A stretch of DNA of 64,000 bases from Temnothorax longispinosus (Eukaryota > Arthropoda > Insecta > Hymenoptera > Formicidae): positions 10,049,386 to 10,113,385 of the forward strand of contig NC_092363.1 in assembly GCF_030848805.1 (NCBI RefSeq). The letters run 5' to 3'. The notes below the pieces were generated by a model. That model worked only from the letters and a program-made list of their open reading frames with translations, had not been told where the DNA came from and made no database searches. This document shows positions 34,813-44,993 of the stretch, piece after piece (the stretch's first letter is position 1; the number at the start of each line of letters is the position of its first letter). The position numbers and the translations under genes were made by a program.

Positions 34813-34991
34813 TGTTGAAATTAATACTATATATCTAACTTGTATCTACACTGGATATACTCTATGCACTTTATGTACATGCACCCTATCTGCTCCACCT
34901 ATAGGAGCATCTATGTATGTTCTTGATTAAAGTTTCACTTCCCGTTGGACAGTCGAACTGCGTGGTCGTTTCTCTTTCGCTCTGCTCAACA
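34813..34991 (+). repeat. Copia 5' LTR, 179 bp
   Basis: It begins TGTTGAAATTAATAC and ends CTCTGCTCAACA. It matches the 3' LTR base for base except for a 5-bp stretch (ACTAT near 34827) missing from the 3' copy. Confidence 0.93.
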
Positions 34992-35155
34992 GGTTATGGG
35001 CCCAGGGCCGAAAGATCAAGTCCAAGGGAAAGTCAAGTAATAGTTCTCTATTCGCATTTGTTGCATTAGCCTATCGCGTGTGAATTTTTTTTTGCATTAG
35101 TTGCAAATTAAAAGTATAACCGGCATCTGAAGATACGTGTTCTGTGCATGTAAAA

Positions 35156-35635
35156 ATGGCGTCGGGCGGAGAACTATGGGGAACCATCGAGAAACTAAAA
35201 GGCAGTGAAAACTACCACACTTGGGCCTTCGCAATGCAGAATGTGCTCGAGTTAAACGGGCTTGAAAAGTGCATCATTGATGGTGAAGGTGTCGAAAACG
35301 ACGCTAATAAATTGCGAAAAGCAAAAGCCAGACTAGCCCTGTGCATCGATACTTCGATTTATGTGCATATCCAAAATTCGGGAAGTGCTGCCGAGCGATG
35401 TGGAAGACATTGAAGACTTTGTACGAGGACAAGGGTCTTACGCGCAAAATCGGTCTCTTGCGAAAATTAATAACGACTCAATTGGAAAGTTGTGAATCAA
35501 TGGCGGACTATGTGAATCAAATCATTGGAACAGCGAATAAGTTGATAGGAATCGGTTTCCAAATCAGCGACGAATGGATCGGTGCAATCCTATTGGCTGG
35601 GCTCCCGGACCAATTCAAACCAATGATTATGGGAC
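35156..35635 (+). pseudogene. Copia gag, N-terminal part, frameshifted
   Basis: Start codon at 35156 (MASGGELWGTIEKLKGSENY). The N-terminal gag domain runs to about 35385, where the frame changes. The alternate frame continues with WKTLKTLYEDKGLTRKIGLL and LLAGLPDQFKPMIMGL. It is interrupted at 35636 by P-like copy A. Its natural continuation (GLESSDTKITGDVIKSKLM) is found on the opposite strand at 39618 downward. Confidence 0.9.
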
Positions 35636-36144
35636 TAGGGATCCTCTAGAGAGGGATCGGACTAACCGTCGCCATTTGTTTCAAAACCGGAAGTGGTATA
35701 TGCAGCGGCAAAACTCAAACGTGTTTCAATGCAAATGTGTATATTTTATATAATTAGACATGACAGACACGCGCTACGCGCGTGTTATTTAGCTTTAATT
35801 ATACAATTCCTATTACATTATACTATTAACGAATTAATACACAAACTGTCAAAATAAGTAATGATAGATGTTTACGAAAAAAGCAATCAGCATCGCGGAA
35901 AAATGTCAACAATGAAACCTTACATGACTTTTTTATGAGTGAATTATTCTTATACAATGAGAAAAATAAAATATTTCATATTTAAATACCGAAAATGTTG
36001 TACAGTAATTCTTACAGTTATAGTTTATTTACAAATAATAAAATATAAACAAATTCTTTCAGTGGTAATTGGTGCGCAAGAGTTCCTTTCGTAAAAAATA
36101 TTTAATGATTCGTAAAAAATATATATTGATGACAAATTGTAATT

Positions 36145-36607
36145 TTACATGTATACAAGTTGTAATTTTTTATTCCGTTTATTGGCTGCATAAGACTCTT
36201 TTTCAAAGCTATCCTAGATTTTTCCAATTTGTCATATAATTTTTGTAATCTATTAAATCGTTGTTCAAGTGTTTCTTCGAAAGGCGTTTTTTTTCCTTCA
36301 GTTCTTCAATACTTCCTTCAGTTTCCTGAATTTCTTCTGAATTGTTGTGAACATCACCTGCACATAAATTTTTTGAAATAGAAAACTGACACTTGGTCGC
36401 AGAAGAAAAATTAAATACTGGTTTCAAAAGAAGTCTTATTAGTCAAATAAATATATTATGTTTGTACTTACTGAACACAATGTCGAACTCACTCCAGGAA
36501 CCCAGTCTGCACAATACTTTTCTTCTTTTCTCTTCTCGTGGGAATCTACACATTTGGAAGCCTTTGCTCGATCAGTTCGTACAGTAATCTGCACTGCAAC
36601 CCGTCAT
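36145..36607 (-). pseudogene. THAP domain plus coiled coil, copy A
   Basis: This is the same remnant as in copy B, read on the minus strand. THAP begins near 36605 (MTGCSADYC), with a TGA twelve codons in, and is followed by an intron donor near 36470. The second part, to about 36145, encodes FEETLEQRFNRLQKLYDKLE and SRIALKKSLIAANKRNKKLQ. The stop and a downstream frameshift are shared with copy B, so both predate the duplication of this element. Details are given under copy B. Confidence 0.75.
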
Positions 36608-36776
36608 ATTTCTTTTTCTGTAAATAAAATTTACGTATTTATAAATAATTATATATGTTATGTGGAAAATGACAGGCAGCTTTCTAAATCGTACACCACC
36701 GTTCTTTCGTCAGGCGCGTAGATGAGAATAACCTAATAGTCCTTCAGAAACAGAGCAACGTTTCACGTGAAATAAT

Positions 36777-36930
36777 GGGTGCGTTCAGCCGATACTCCGC
36801 TAGCCTAGCAATCGTGAGCAGTCGCTCGTTTTCACTCGTTTCCTCTCCTTTGACCCAATGGATTAAAAGGAGAGGAAACGAGCGACTGCTCACGATTGCT
36901 AGGCTAGCGGAGTATCGGCTGAACGCAGCC
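36777..36930. repeat. Hairpin inside P-like copy A
   Basis: GGGTGCGTTCAGCCGATACTC is mirrored at the right end with arms of about 60 bases. It is found again at 40064-40216 in copy B. It may be an older MITE carried along by the P-like element. Open frames on both strands here are palindrome artefacts. Confidence 0.7.
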
Positions 36931-37073
36931 ACTCATAGACGAGGCAGGGCACCGTAAAGTTCCTTAACTAATTTTAACTAATTATCGTTTCGCTGGCGTA
37001 CTAACCTACACGACTAACTTGTCCTCGTCCTTCTCCGATCGTTGACGCCAAAGGAGAACGCTGCGTCGTAGGT

Positions 37074-37127
<54 letters not shown>

Positions 37128-37374
37128 TAACGATGACGACGACGACGACGGCGACGACGACAGGGTATACCGTGACGACGCGGTTTTCTGTTTACTCGCT
37201 CTCCTCGTTTCGTTGCGATTTACGGTCACGCGCACGCGTGTGTGTATGGCTCTATCTCTCTTACTCGCTCGCTCTTTCTCTCTCTGTTTCCGGTTTTGAA
37301 ACTAATGGTCGCCGACCAATAGAAAACGATACCCGCTTAGTCCGATCCCTCTCTTGAGGATCCCTAATATATTT

Positions 37375-39618
37375 CTTCTGACAGCTCACCCTGTAGAAAG
37401 GCTGTTACAGCATCCATCTGGTCTATTTTAAGTCCATATTTAGCAGCAAGTGCAATTAGAAAACGTATAGAGGTATGTCTGACTACTGGAGAGTACGTTT
37501 CAGAGTAGTCAATACCGTATTGTTGAGAACATCCTTTCGCGACTAAACGCGCTTTGTACCGTATAACGTTTCCTTCTGCATCTCGCTTGGTTTTAAAGAT
37601 CCATTTTGATTTAATGGATTTTTTATCAGATGGAGGTTGAACCAATTTCCAAGTTGCATTTTCTGCTAATGATTCCATCTCTTCACTCATTGCTGCTTTT
37701 CATTTTTCGCAATCCGTTCTTTCCATAGCTTCTTTAACAGTAACCGGATCAGTATCTTCTTCTATCCTAGCTGAATGACATATAAAATCATCGAAGTTTT
37801 TAGGTTTAGGCTTTCGTGATGATCGTCGCGGCTCATTCAATGGTGGGACATCTATGTTGCAACTCACAGTTGGTTCGTTTATATCGTCATTTTCATTTTC
37901 GACTGAGTGGAACGAATCCTCTTCTTCATTATCTTCAATTCCTTCCTCGGGTACAATGGTATCTGCATCTTCCGTGACGTCATCTTCATTGTCGATTTTA
38001 ACTGGAAAGAGATCCCTCACTGAATTGATATCCTCTTCAATGTTGAACTTGGTGCTCGACTCGTCATTATTTTCCAAGAAAACTACATCTCGACTGATTG
38101 TGATCTTCTTTGAGATAGGATTTATACAACGATATCCTTTTGTGGTTTCACTATATCCAATGAATCTCAATTTTTGAGATTTACGATCCCACTTGCATCG
38201 TTTTGGCTTCGGTATATGCACCATCACTGATGAACCAAAAATCTTCAAATGACTGACATCTACCTTCTGGTTTGTCCACACCTCTTCAGGAGTTTGCCCT
38301 TGCAAAACAGAACTTACCGAACGATTAACAACATACGCAGCAGTATTTATGGCCTCAGCCCAATAGAATTTTTCGAGTTTGCCATCAAAAATCATGCACT
38401 TGGCCTTTTCTACAAGCGTACGGTTCATTCTTTCCGCCACTCCGTTTTGCTCGGGAGTATAGGGTACAGTCGTCTGATGTTCAATGCCATGTGTTCGAAG
38501 GAATGCCTCAAATTCTTCGCTGCAATACTCCTTGCCATTGTCAGTTCTAATCGACTTGATCTTCCTTTCAGTTTGAGTTTCTATGAACTGCTTAAATTCT
38601 TTGAATTTTATTAGTGCTTCAGATTTCGCTTTTAAACAATACACGAATACCTTTCGAGAATGGTCGTCAACAAATGTTATGAAATACCTTGCTCCGCCAA
38701 TTGATGCACATTCCATGGGTCCACATAGATCCGAATGTATTCGATCCAAAATGCTGGCCGACCGATTTACACTTTGAGGAAATCGAAGCCTGGTTTGCTT
38801 TCCCTCCAAGCATACTATGCAGTCCTTGATTTTGTCAGCAGATCCCTTAAAGTTGATCCCATCAACAATGCCATCTCGCATCCTGCACAAATCTGTATAA
38901 TTCATATGTCCTAGACGTCGATGCCACTTCATTATGTCATCGCTTGATGCCTGTAACGAAAAACACTTAATATTTTCAGCCTGAATTTTATATACGCCAC
39001 CAACAGGCTTAACGTTTAGAATGCAGTCTTTGTCTTTGTTGTAGATCGAACATCCACTTTGATCGAACACTACCGTATTGCCCAACTTTACGGTCTGTGA
39101 AACTGACAACAAATTTGTAGATAGTTCAGGTACATGTAAAACATTTTTCATATCCACTTCGGTACCATGTAATTTGGTTGTCACATTCCCAACACTGGAG
39201 ACTGTCATTTTTGAGTCATTTGCTGTCACAACACTTGCTACTGACGTCTGCTTCTTTTGACATAACCAACTATCCGATGGTGTCATGTGTTGTGAGGCAC
39301 CGCTGTCAACATACCATCCGTCGGTGTCGGTATTCTTCATTGATGTATTGGAAGTAGACATTACACATAACGCACTTTTATTTTCCTTGTCTGGCGTTGA
39401 CTTGATAGACTTTTCATCCTTGTCTTTTGGTTTATTTCTACACTCAGTTGAAATATGTCCCTTTTTACCACAAGTGTAACACTTTGGTTTGCTTTTGTAC
39501 TTCTGATTTTTAGCGCCACCTTTTCCGAGAAACGCACTCTCAGCTCGTTGCTGATACGCCGAATCCATGAGCTTTGATTTTATGACGTCACCGGTTATCT
39601 TAGTGTCGCTACTCTCGA
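37375..39618 (-). pseudogene. Inverted central segment of the Copia element: gag end to RT start
   Basis: On the minus strand, a nearly intact frame from 39618 encodes the end of gag, a zinc knuckle (CYTCGKKGHISTEC, about 39485) and the protease (WYVDSGASQHMT, about 39300). The integrase follows with HRRLGHMN, CIVCLEGKQ, HSDLCGPM, FVDDHSRK and RTDNGKEY (about 38930-38540), then an acidic linker. The start of the RT (WIFKTKRDAEG, YKARLVAKG, MDAVTAFLQGELSEEIY) reaches the edge at 37375. A single TGA near 37695 separates two open stretches of 641 and 108 codons. Its two ends are the exact continuations of the forward-reading gag (35635) and RT (41366) pieces, so it is not a separate Copia copy. 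Confidence 0.93.
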
Positions 39619-39626
39619 GTCCCATA

Positions 39627-39872
39627 TAGGGATCCTCAAGAGAGGGATCGGACTAAGCGGGTATCGTTTTCTATTGGTCGGCGACCATTAGTTTCAAAAC
39701 CGGAAACAGAGAGAGAAAGAGCGAGCGAGTAAGAGAGATAGAGCCATACACACACGCGTGCGCGTGACCGTAAATCGCAACGAAACGAGGAGAGCGAGTA
39801 AACAGAAAACCGCGTCGTCACGGTATACCCTGTCGTCGTCGCCGTCGTCGTCGTCGTCATCGTTATCGTCGT

Positions 39873-39918
<46 letters not shown>

Positions 39919-41357
39919 ACCTACGACGCAGCGTTCTCCTTTGGCGTCAACGATCGGAGAAGGACGAGGACAAGTTAGTCGTGTAGGTTAGTACGCCAGC
40001 GAAACGATAATTAGTTAAAATTAGTTAAGGAACTTTACGGTGCCCTTGCCTCGTCTATGAGTGGCTGCGTTCAGCCGATACTCCGCTAGCCTAGCAATCG
40101 TGAGCAGTCGCTCGTTTCCTCTCCTTTTAATCCATTGGGTCAAAGGAGAGGAAACGAGTGAAAACGAGCGACTGCTCACGATTGCTAGGCTAGCGGAGTA
40201 TCGGCTGAACGCACCCATTATTTCACGTGAAACGTTGCTCTGTTTCTGAAGGACTATTAGGTTATTCTCATCTACGCGCCTGACGAAAGAACGGTGGTGT
40301 ACGATTTAGAAAGCTGCCTGTCATTTTCCACATAACATATATAATTATTTATAAATACGTAAATTTTATTTACAGAAAAAGAAATATGACGGGTTGCAGT
40401 GCAGATTACTGTACGAACTGATCGAGCAAAGGCTTCCAAATGTGTAGATTCCCACGAGAAGAGAAAAGAAGAAAAGTATTGTGCAGACTGGGTTCCTGGA
40501 GTGAGTTCGACATTGTGTTCAGTAAGTACAAACATAATATATTTATTTGACTAATAAGACTTCTTTTGAAACCAGTATTTAATTTTTCTTCTGCGACCAA
40601 GTGTCAGTTTTCTATTTCAAAAAATTTATGTGCAGGTGATGTTCACAACAATTCAGAAGAAATTCAGGAAACTGAAGGAAGTATTGAAGAACTGAAGGAA
40701 AAAAACGCCTTTCGAAGAAACACTTGAACAACGATTTAATAGATTACAAAAATTATATGACAAATTGGAAAAATCTAGGATAGCTTTGAAAAAGAGTCTT
40801 ATTGCAGCCAATAAACGGAATAAAAAATTACAACTTGTATACATGTAAAATTACAATTTGTCATCAATATATATTTTTTACGAATCATTAAATATTTTTT
40901 ACGAAAGGAACTCTTGCGCACCAATTACCACTGAAAGAATTTGTTTATATTTTATTATTTGTAAATAAACTATAACTGTAAGAATTACTGTACAACATTT
41001 TCGGTATTTAAATATGAAATATTTTATTTTTCTCATTGTATAAGAATAATTCACTCATAAAAAAGTCATGTAAGGTTTCATTGTTGACATTTTTCCGCGA
41101 TGCTGATTGCTTTTTTCGTAAACATCTATCATTACTTATTTTGACAGTTTGTGTATTAATTCGTTAATAGTATAATGTAATAGGAATTGTATAATTAAAG
41201 CTAAATAACACGCGCGTAGCGCGTGTCTGTCATGTCTAATTATATAAAATATACACATTTGCATTGAAACACGTTTGAGTTTTGCCGCTGCATATACCAC
41301 TTCCGGTTTTGAAACAAATGGCGACGGTTAGTCCGATCCCTCTCTAGAGGATCCCTA
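39627..41357. mobile_element. P-superfamily (THAP) non-autonomous element, copy B, 1731 bp
   Basis: It has the same termini as copy A, in opposite orientation, and is almost identical apart from a few single-base indels (for example GGCAAGGG for GGCAGGG, and CTGCAATAAG for CTGCATAAG) and a change in the trinucleotide run (about 39826-39918). Its left flank is GTCCCATA (39619-39626), the complement of copy A's left flank. Its right flank is AAATATAT (41358-41365), the complement of copy A's right flank. The internal hairpin is at 40064-40216. Confidence 0.87.
40386..40848 (+). pseudogene. THAP DNA-binding domain and coiled coil of a P-element-type transposase, copy B
   Basis: THAP is a zinc-dependent DNA-binding domain found at the start of P-element transposases. 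The first piece, 40386-40521, reads MTGCSADYCTN, a TGA at 40419-40421, SSKGFQMCRFPREEKRRKVL, then after a one-base frameshift WVPGVSSTLCS. These are the C-x4-C, FP and W/CS positions of THAP. It ends at a GTAAGT donor. The expected CS-x-H-F after the splice is degenerate (LCSDFF). From about 40712 a coiled coil follows (NRLQKLYDKLEKSRIALKKS), in the position of the leucine-zipper dimerisation region of P transposases. The GTP-binding and RNase H-like catalytic domains are missing, so the copy can move only if a transposase is supplied from elsewhere. Confidence 0.75.
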
Positions 41358-41365
41358 AAATATAT

Positions 41366-42532
41366 ATGACTCAACCCGAAGGTTTTGATGACGGCAGTGG
41401 AAGAGTATGCAAATTAAGTAAAGCAATCTACGGATTGAAGCAAAGTGGCAGAGAGTGGAACAAAAAACTGAAGAAGACTTTAAAATCGTTTGGACTCGAA
41501 CAATCTCCCGCTGACCCATGCGTTTATTTTTCAAAGGACCTTTCACTAATTGTAGCCATCTATGTAGATGACATTCTTATTCTATGGAAAAATGAAGAAG
41601 TGAAAAGTAAATTGAAGAAATCCTTAAGTTCGGTCTTCAAAATGAAGGACATGGGAGTAGCTACAGACTGTGTTGGTTTGCATATAACATACGAAGATGA
41701 CGCAATTTGTCTGGACCAAACAAAGTACATTAACGATGTCTTAAAACGATTTAAAATGGTCGATTGCAAACCAGTGAAAACTCCAAGCGACATAAATCAA
41801 AAATTGTCTATTAGCATGTGCCCTAAAGATGACCAAGAGACACAACAGCTAGCAAATATACCCTATCAAGAAGCAGTGGGCAGTCTTTTATATCTAGTGC
41901 AAGGAACTAGACCGGATTTGACTTTTGCGGTAAATGACGTAAGCAGGTTCAACCAGAATTTCGGCAAAGCTCATTGGACAGCCGTGAAGAGAATCCTACG
42001 CTACATTAAGGGAACAGCTGATTACAAACTACGATATACGAAATCGGCCGAACGTCAACTGACTGGTTATTCGGATTCAGATTGGGCGTCAGACGTAGAC
42101 AAGCGCCGATCATGCACAGGATATGTATTCAAATTCTCTAATGGCGCGGTCTCATGGTCTAGTAAGAGGCAGCCTACAGTAGCCTTATCAAGCACCGAGG
42201 CAGAATATATGGCCCTTTCCTCCGCAGTCCAAGAGGGAATTTGGCTCAAAAACTTCGGAAAGGATCTAGATCCAGACATAAAGCAAGAAACGGTGAAAAT
42301 CGGTTGCGATAATCAAAGCGCACTGAATCTAGCCAAAACGGATGGATTTAGGGCTAGATCCAAACACATCGACGTACGACATCATCATATTCGTGAGAAG
42401 ATTGAAGACGGAACTGTAGAGATTATATATGTACCTACAGAGGAGATGGCAGCTGACAGCTTAACCAAAGCTGTAACCGGGCAAAAAGGCAAATTTTGTG
42501 CTGAAGCAATGGGTCTAAAGAACATTAAAAAT
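41366..42532 (+). CDS. Copia RT C-terminal half and RNase H, open frame
   Basis: An uninterrupted frame (389 codons including the first ATG) encodes the rest of the reverse transcriptase: MTQPEGFDDGSGRVCKLSKA, YGLKQSGREWNKKL, and catalytic YVDDILIL near 41560-41583. It then encodes a complete RNase H (GYSDSDWASDVDKRRSCTG, STEAEYMALSSAVQEG, CDNQSALNLAKTDG) and ends at the stop at 42532-42534. It continues, in register, the RT start that now lies inverted at 37375. On its own it has no promoter or upstream domains, so it is a fragment of a pol gene and not an independent gene. Confidence 0.88.
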
Positions 42533-42696
42533 TAAACTCAGACTATATTTTTTTTGTATAATAGTTGGACATATTTGCTATTAAGAAAGAGGGTTAATAA
42601 TTTGTTTATTTTTTTTATTACTTGATAAGTTCAAGACTATATTTCTGTTGCCAACTATAGTTTCTATGCTGTTTTTAATATTTTAATGAGTGAGGG

Positions 42697-42870
42697 TGTT
42701 GAAATTAATATATCTAACTTGTATCTACACTGGATATACTCTATGCACTTTATGTACATGCACCCTATCTGCTCCACCTATAGGAGCATCTATGTATGTT
42801 CTTGATTAAAGTTTCACTTCCCGTTGGACAGTCGAACTGCGTGGTCGTTTCTCTTTCGCTCTGCTCAACA
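42697..42870 (+). repeat. Copia 3' LTR, 174 bp
   Basis: It is identical to the 5' LTR except for a 5-bp deletion. It is preceded by the purine tract GAGTGAGGG and followed by the target duplication GATCT at 42871-42875. Confidence 0.93.
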
Positions 42871-43100
42871 GATCTTTATGAATTCATAAAGATCAGATTC
42901 AGATCTTTTTGAATTCATAAAGATCAGCTGTGCTATCTGGGATACTTATTGTTGCGTGCCACAATTTTTTATGTTTAGTTTTTAGATTCGGCGTAGTTTG
43001 GGCATTATGTCTGACTAACAATATTTATGAGTTTCTAACGCTTGAAAAGGACCGAAATCTGCGGTCAAAACGTAGCGTTTTGTGAACAATAAAATTTGCC

Positions 43101-43523
43101 GAATAAAATTTTCCAACAAATTTTGAATGGTAAGTTTTTTCTTCAAATAATAAAAAAAATTAATTGTCAAAATAAATTATTCATAATTGTTTGCTATCTA
43201 TAAAGTAGTGCAAAGCCCATCGTAATGTATAAAGTTCCAATTCGCAACTTGTCTAGCTCTTATTTCCAAGTAATTCGCGTCCATCGTCCGGTATATTTCC
43301 GATATTTCAAGAGTGAAACAAGAAATAACGATGCGACAGAAAGGCAATGTTGCGTGTTAATATGCATTTTATTTCCACATAAAAATGTTATAATACAAAT
43401 TCCAAATTATTGAAATATATTTTGACATAAACCTTATTTTCCTGTGTATTTCGACGACAAGACAGAATCGAAAGTCGAGATTTCGTCGTACTTGACGATC
43501 GATACAAGTTCCTCGCACGTAAA
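43101..43523. other. AT-rich spacer, no gene seen
   Basis: Nothing recognisable lies between the Penelope arm and the hairpin cluster. A 62-codon frame at 43225-43413 shows no domain. Confidence 0.4.
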
Positions 43524-43823
43524 GGTCTATCCATCAGACAAACTTGCATAGGTGCATAAGGATGCATAAAGAAATGGATTGGTCTATTTCCTTATGCACA
43601 TGTATACATTGGACCAATCAATTTCTTTATACCCATTCTAGACCTGAGGATGATCCTACTTATGGCTTATCCTAGTGAGTAGTGTAGACGGGTAAAATCA
43701 TTGATTATCCATGATTTTTAGCCATCTACACTACTCACTAGGATGACCCAAAAGTAGGATCATCCTCAGATCTAGAATAAGCATTATGCTTATATGTTTA
43801 TGCGCTATGCGTCTGGATAGACC
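43524..43823. mobile_element. Hairpin MITE with a second hairpin nested in its loop
   Basis: The outer ends GGTCTATCCATCAGAC and GTCTGGATAGACC pair, with internal GCATAAG-type similarity. The inner element at 43636-43777 has near-perfect arms from TTCTAGACCTGAGGATGATC to GATCATCCTCAGATCTAGAA. There is no coding capacity. Confidence 0.65.
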
Positions 43824-43827
43824 TTAA

Positions 43828-43992
43828 GACCATCGCACACAAAATTGCATAGGTTGCATAAGCATAGCATAAGACCGCTGGACCAATGAGCATCTTATGT
43901 AAATTAATATGGCGACTCTATGCTAGATGCTCATTGGTTTAGCGATCTTATACTACGTTTATGCTAAGCTATGCATTTTGTGTGCGATGGCC
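43828..43992. mobile_element. Hairpin MITE, about 165 bp
   Basis: The ends GACCATCGCACACAAAATTG and CATTTTGTGTGCGATGGCC pair over about 25 bases and continue with GATGCTCATTGG matches. It lies immediately beside the previous and next elements, with TTAA at both junctions. Confidence 0.65.
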
Positions 43993-43997
43993 TTTAA

Positions 43998-44842
43998 GGT
44001 ATTCCTTTCACGGAGGAGCGTATTTTGTAGGCGCTTAAGCAGGGCCTCAGCAAACTCTTGCATTAAACTTATATAAAATCAAGTTATAATTGATTATTAT
44101 GTTTAATTATAAGAAAAAAGTGAAAATATTATGTGTATTTAGAAATTTTTCATTTTTCGGTAAATTTTACTGTCAGAACAACATGGCAACGCTGCGCTTT
44201 TCAGGGCGCCCATTGTAAAATGTGAAGTTGATAACAAAAGTGTCAATGTAAGTGTCAATTTCATTAATCAAAGAATATTGTGACATTTTCTTTTTATTAA
44301 AGAGAAATTTTATAATAATAATGAGTGATAAGAAACATAAAGTGAGGAGTAATGTGGGCAAAAATAAGAGACAATTTGTGAAAATAAAAGTTGATAATAA
44401 ACCGTACGTGATGAACTGAAGTGTGACATGAGCGCACAGCTTGCAGCGTTGCCAAACAATTCCTTGAAAGTCGCCATTAAAAATATTCATCTATAAACCA
44501 CATTTCAAGTCAACTTTTAACATAAATATTTGTTTAAATATTTGGTGACTCTGTATTTTTATCGGCACTATCGAAAGTATAGAGTTTAGCAAATATGTAG
44601 CGCAGTTAATATTTAATATCTTAACATATTTGATAAACAAATTATTACATTGAAATGTGGAAAATAAACTTTTTCGATAACGTCACATATAAAATATCAA
44701 ATTTTTAAAGTCATAATTCTTCTTTATATGTTCGGTAATGTGGTTTAATTTTTTTCTGGCGTAAAGATATGCATTTTAACTTTCTCGTACCAAAAAATCA
44801 GTTAACTCTTAAGACTTTGGTGTCATATATGAAAGGAATACC
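43998..44842. mobile_element. Candidate piggyBac-type MITE, 845 bp
   Basis: The ends GGTATTCCTTTCA and TGAAAGGAATACC are flanked by TTAA at 43994-43997 and 44843-44846. Sub-terminal inverted similarity (GGCAACGCTGCGC against GCAGCGTTGCC) lies around 44183 and 44442. A 33-codon lysine-rich frame at 44321-44419 (MSDKKHKVRSN) is too short to call. Confidence 0.55.
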
Positions 44843-44993
44843 TTAAATACGACCCTGCCGTTCATCCGAGGTATACGCGCGCGCTTTGGGGCGACTCGCG
44901 CGGTTTTTACAGGAAAAATTAAACGTGTCGCTCCAAAAAGCAATGAAGCCCAGCGCGACTGTTTCTCGCTAAAATGAAAATCTGGGAACACGA

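Larger units (their letters stand above)
35636..37366. mobile_element. P-superfamily (THAP) non-autonomous element, copy A, 1731 bp
   Basis: The terminal inverted repeats of about 30 bases (TAGGGATCCTCTAGAGAGGG; one mismatch between ends) extend inward with further similarity around TTTCAAAACCGGAA. The left flank is TATGGGAC (35628-35635) and the right flank is ATATATTT (37367-37374). These are not copies of each other; each matches a flank of copy B. Eight-base duplications fit P or hAT elements, and the internal THAP remnant decides for P. Inside are a 154-bp hairpin (36777-36930) and a CGA/GAC trinucleotide run (about 37073-37164). No catalytic domain remains. Confidence 0.85.
34813..42870 (+). 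mobile_element. Young Copia retrotransposon (about 4.6 kb) with two P-like insertions and an internal inversion
   Basis: Two LTRs (34813-34991 and 42697-42870) are flanked by the 5-bp duplication GATCT (34808-34812 and 42871-42875). A primer-binding site (GGTTATGGGCCCAG) starts at 34992, directly after the 5' LTR, as in other Copia elements that use an initiator-tRNA fragment. A purine tract (GAGTGAGGG) precedes the 3' LTR. Subtracting two 1731-bp insertions and their 8-bp duplications leaves about 4.58 kb, a normal Copia length. The LTRs differ by a single 5-bp indel, so insertion is recent. The gag start and the pol end read forward; the middle (37375-39618) reads backward. Confidence 0.93.
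34792..42941. mobile_element. Small MITE (about 87 bp) split by the Copia insertion
   Basis: The left end CCCAGATAGCACAG is at 34792 and the right end CTGTGCTATCTGGG finishes at 42941. Between them lie only a few dozen bases of GATCTTTATGAATTCATAAAG-type palindromes plus the Copia element. Comparison with the empty site in the other Penelope arm is best explained by a 2-bp AT duplication, as described for ISL2EU-type elements. That superfamily assignment is tentative. Confidence 0.6.
33824..43100. mobile_element. Penelope-like snapback remnant hosting a nested cluster
   Basis: The left arm (33824 to about 34234) is the reverse complement of a right arm split in two: about 34527-34791 and 42942-43100. 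Both arms carry the Penelope-type terminal sequence (CGCTTGAAAAGGAC, GCGGTCAAAACGTAGCG, GTGAACAATAAAATTTG). Aligning the arms shows the uninterrupted site (GGACTTATACTTATTG), which fixes where later insertions landed. Between the arms is a short GIY-YIG coding scrap. The element has lost its reverse transcriptase. Confidence 0.75.

Noticed and set aside
37014..37235. Poly-serine or poly-threonine protein
   Set aside because: It is a translation of the CGA/GAC trinucleotide run inside a P-like element. The mirror frames in copy B are the same artefact.
35636..37366. hAT assignment for the 1731-bp elements, based on 8-bp duplications alone
   Set aside because: The internal THAP domain followed by a P-transposase-like coiled coil favours the P superfamily, which also makes 8-bp duplications.
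37375..39618. A separate Copia element in reverse orientation
   Set aside because: Both of its ends are the exact continuations of the forward gag and RT pieces at 35635 and 41366, and there are no LTRs around it. It is the inverted middle of one element.
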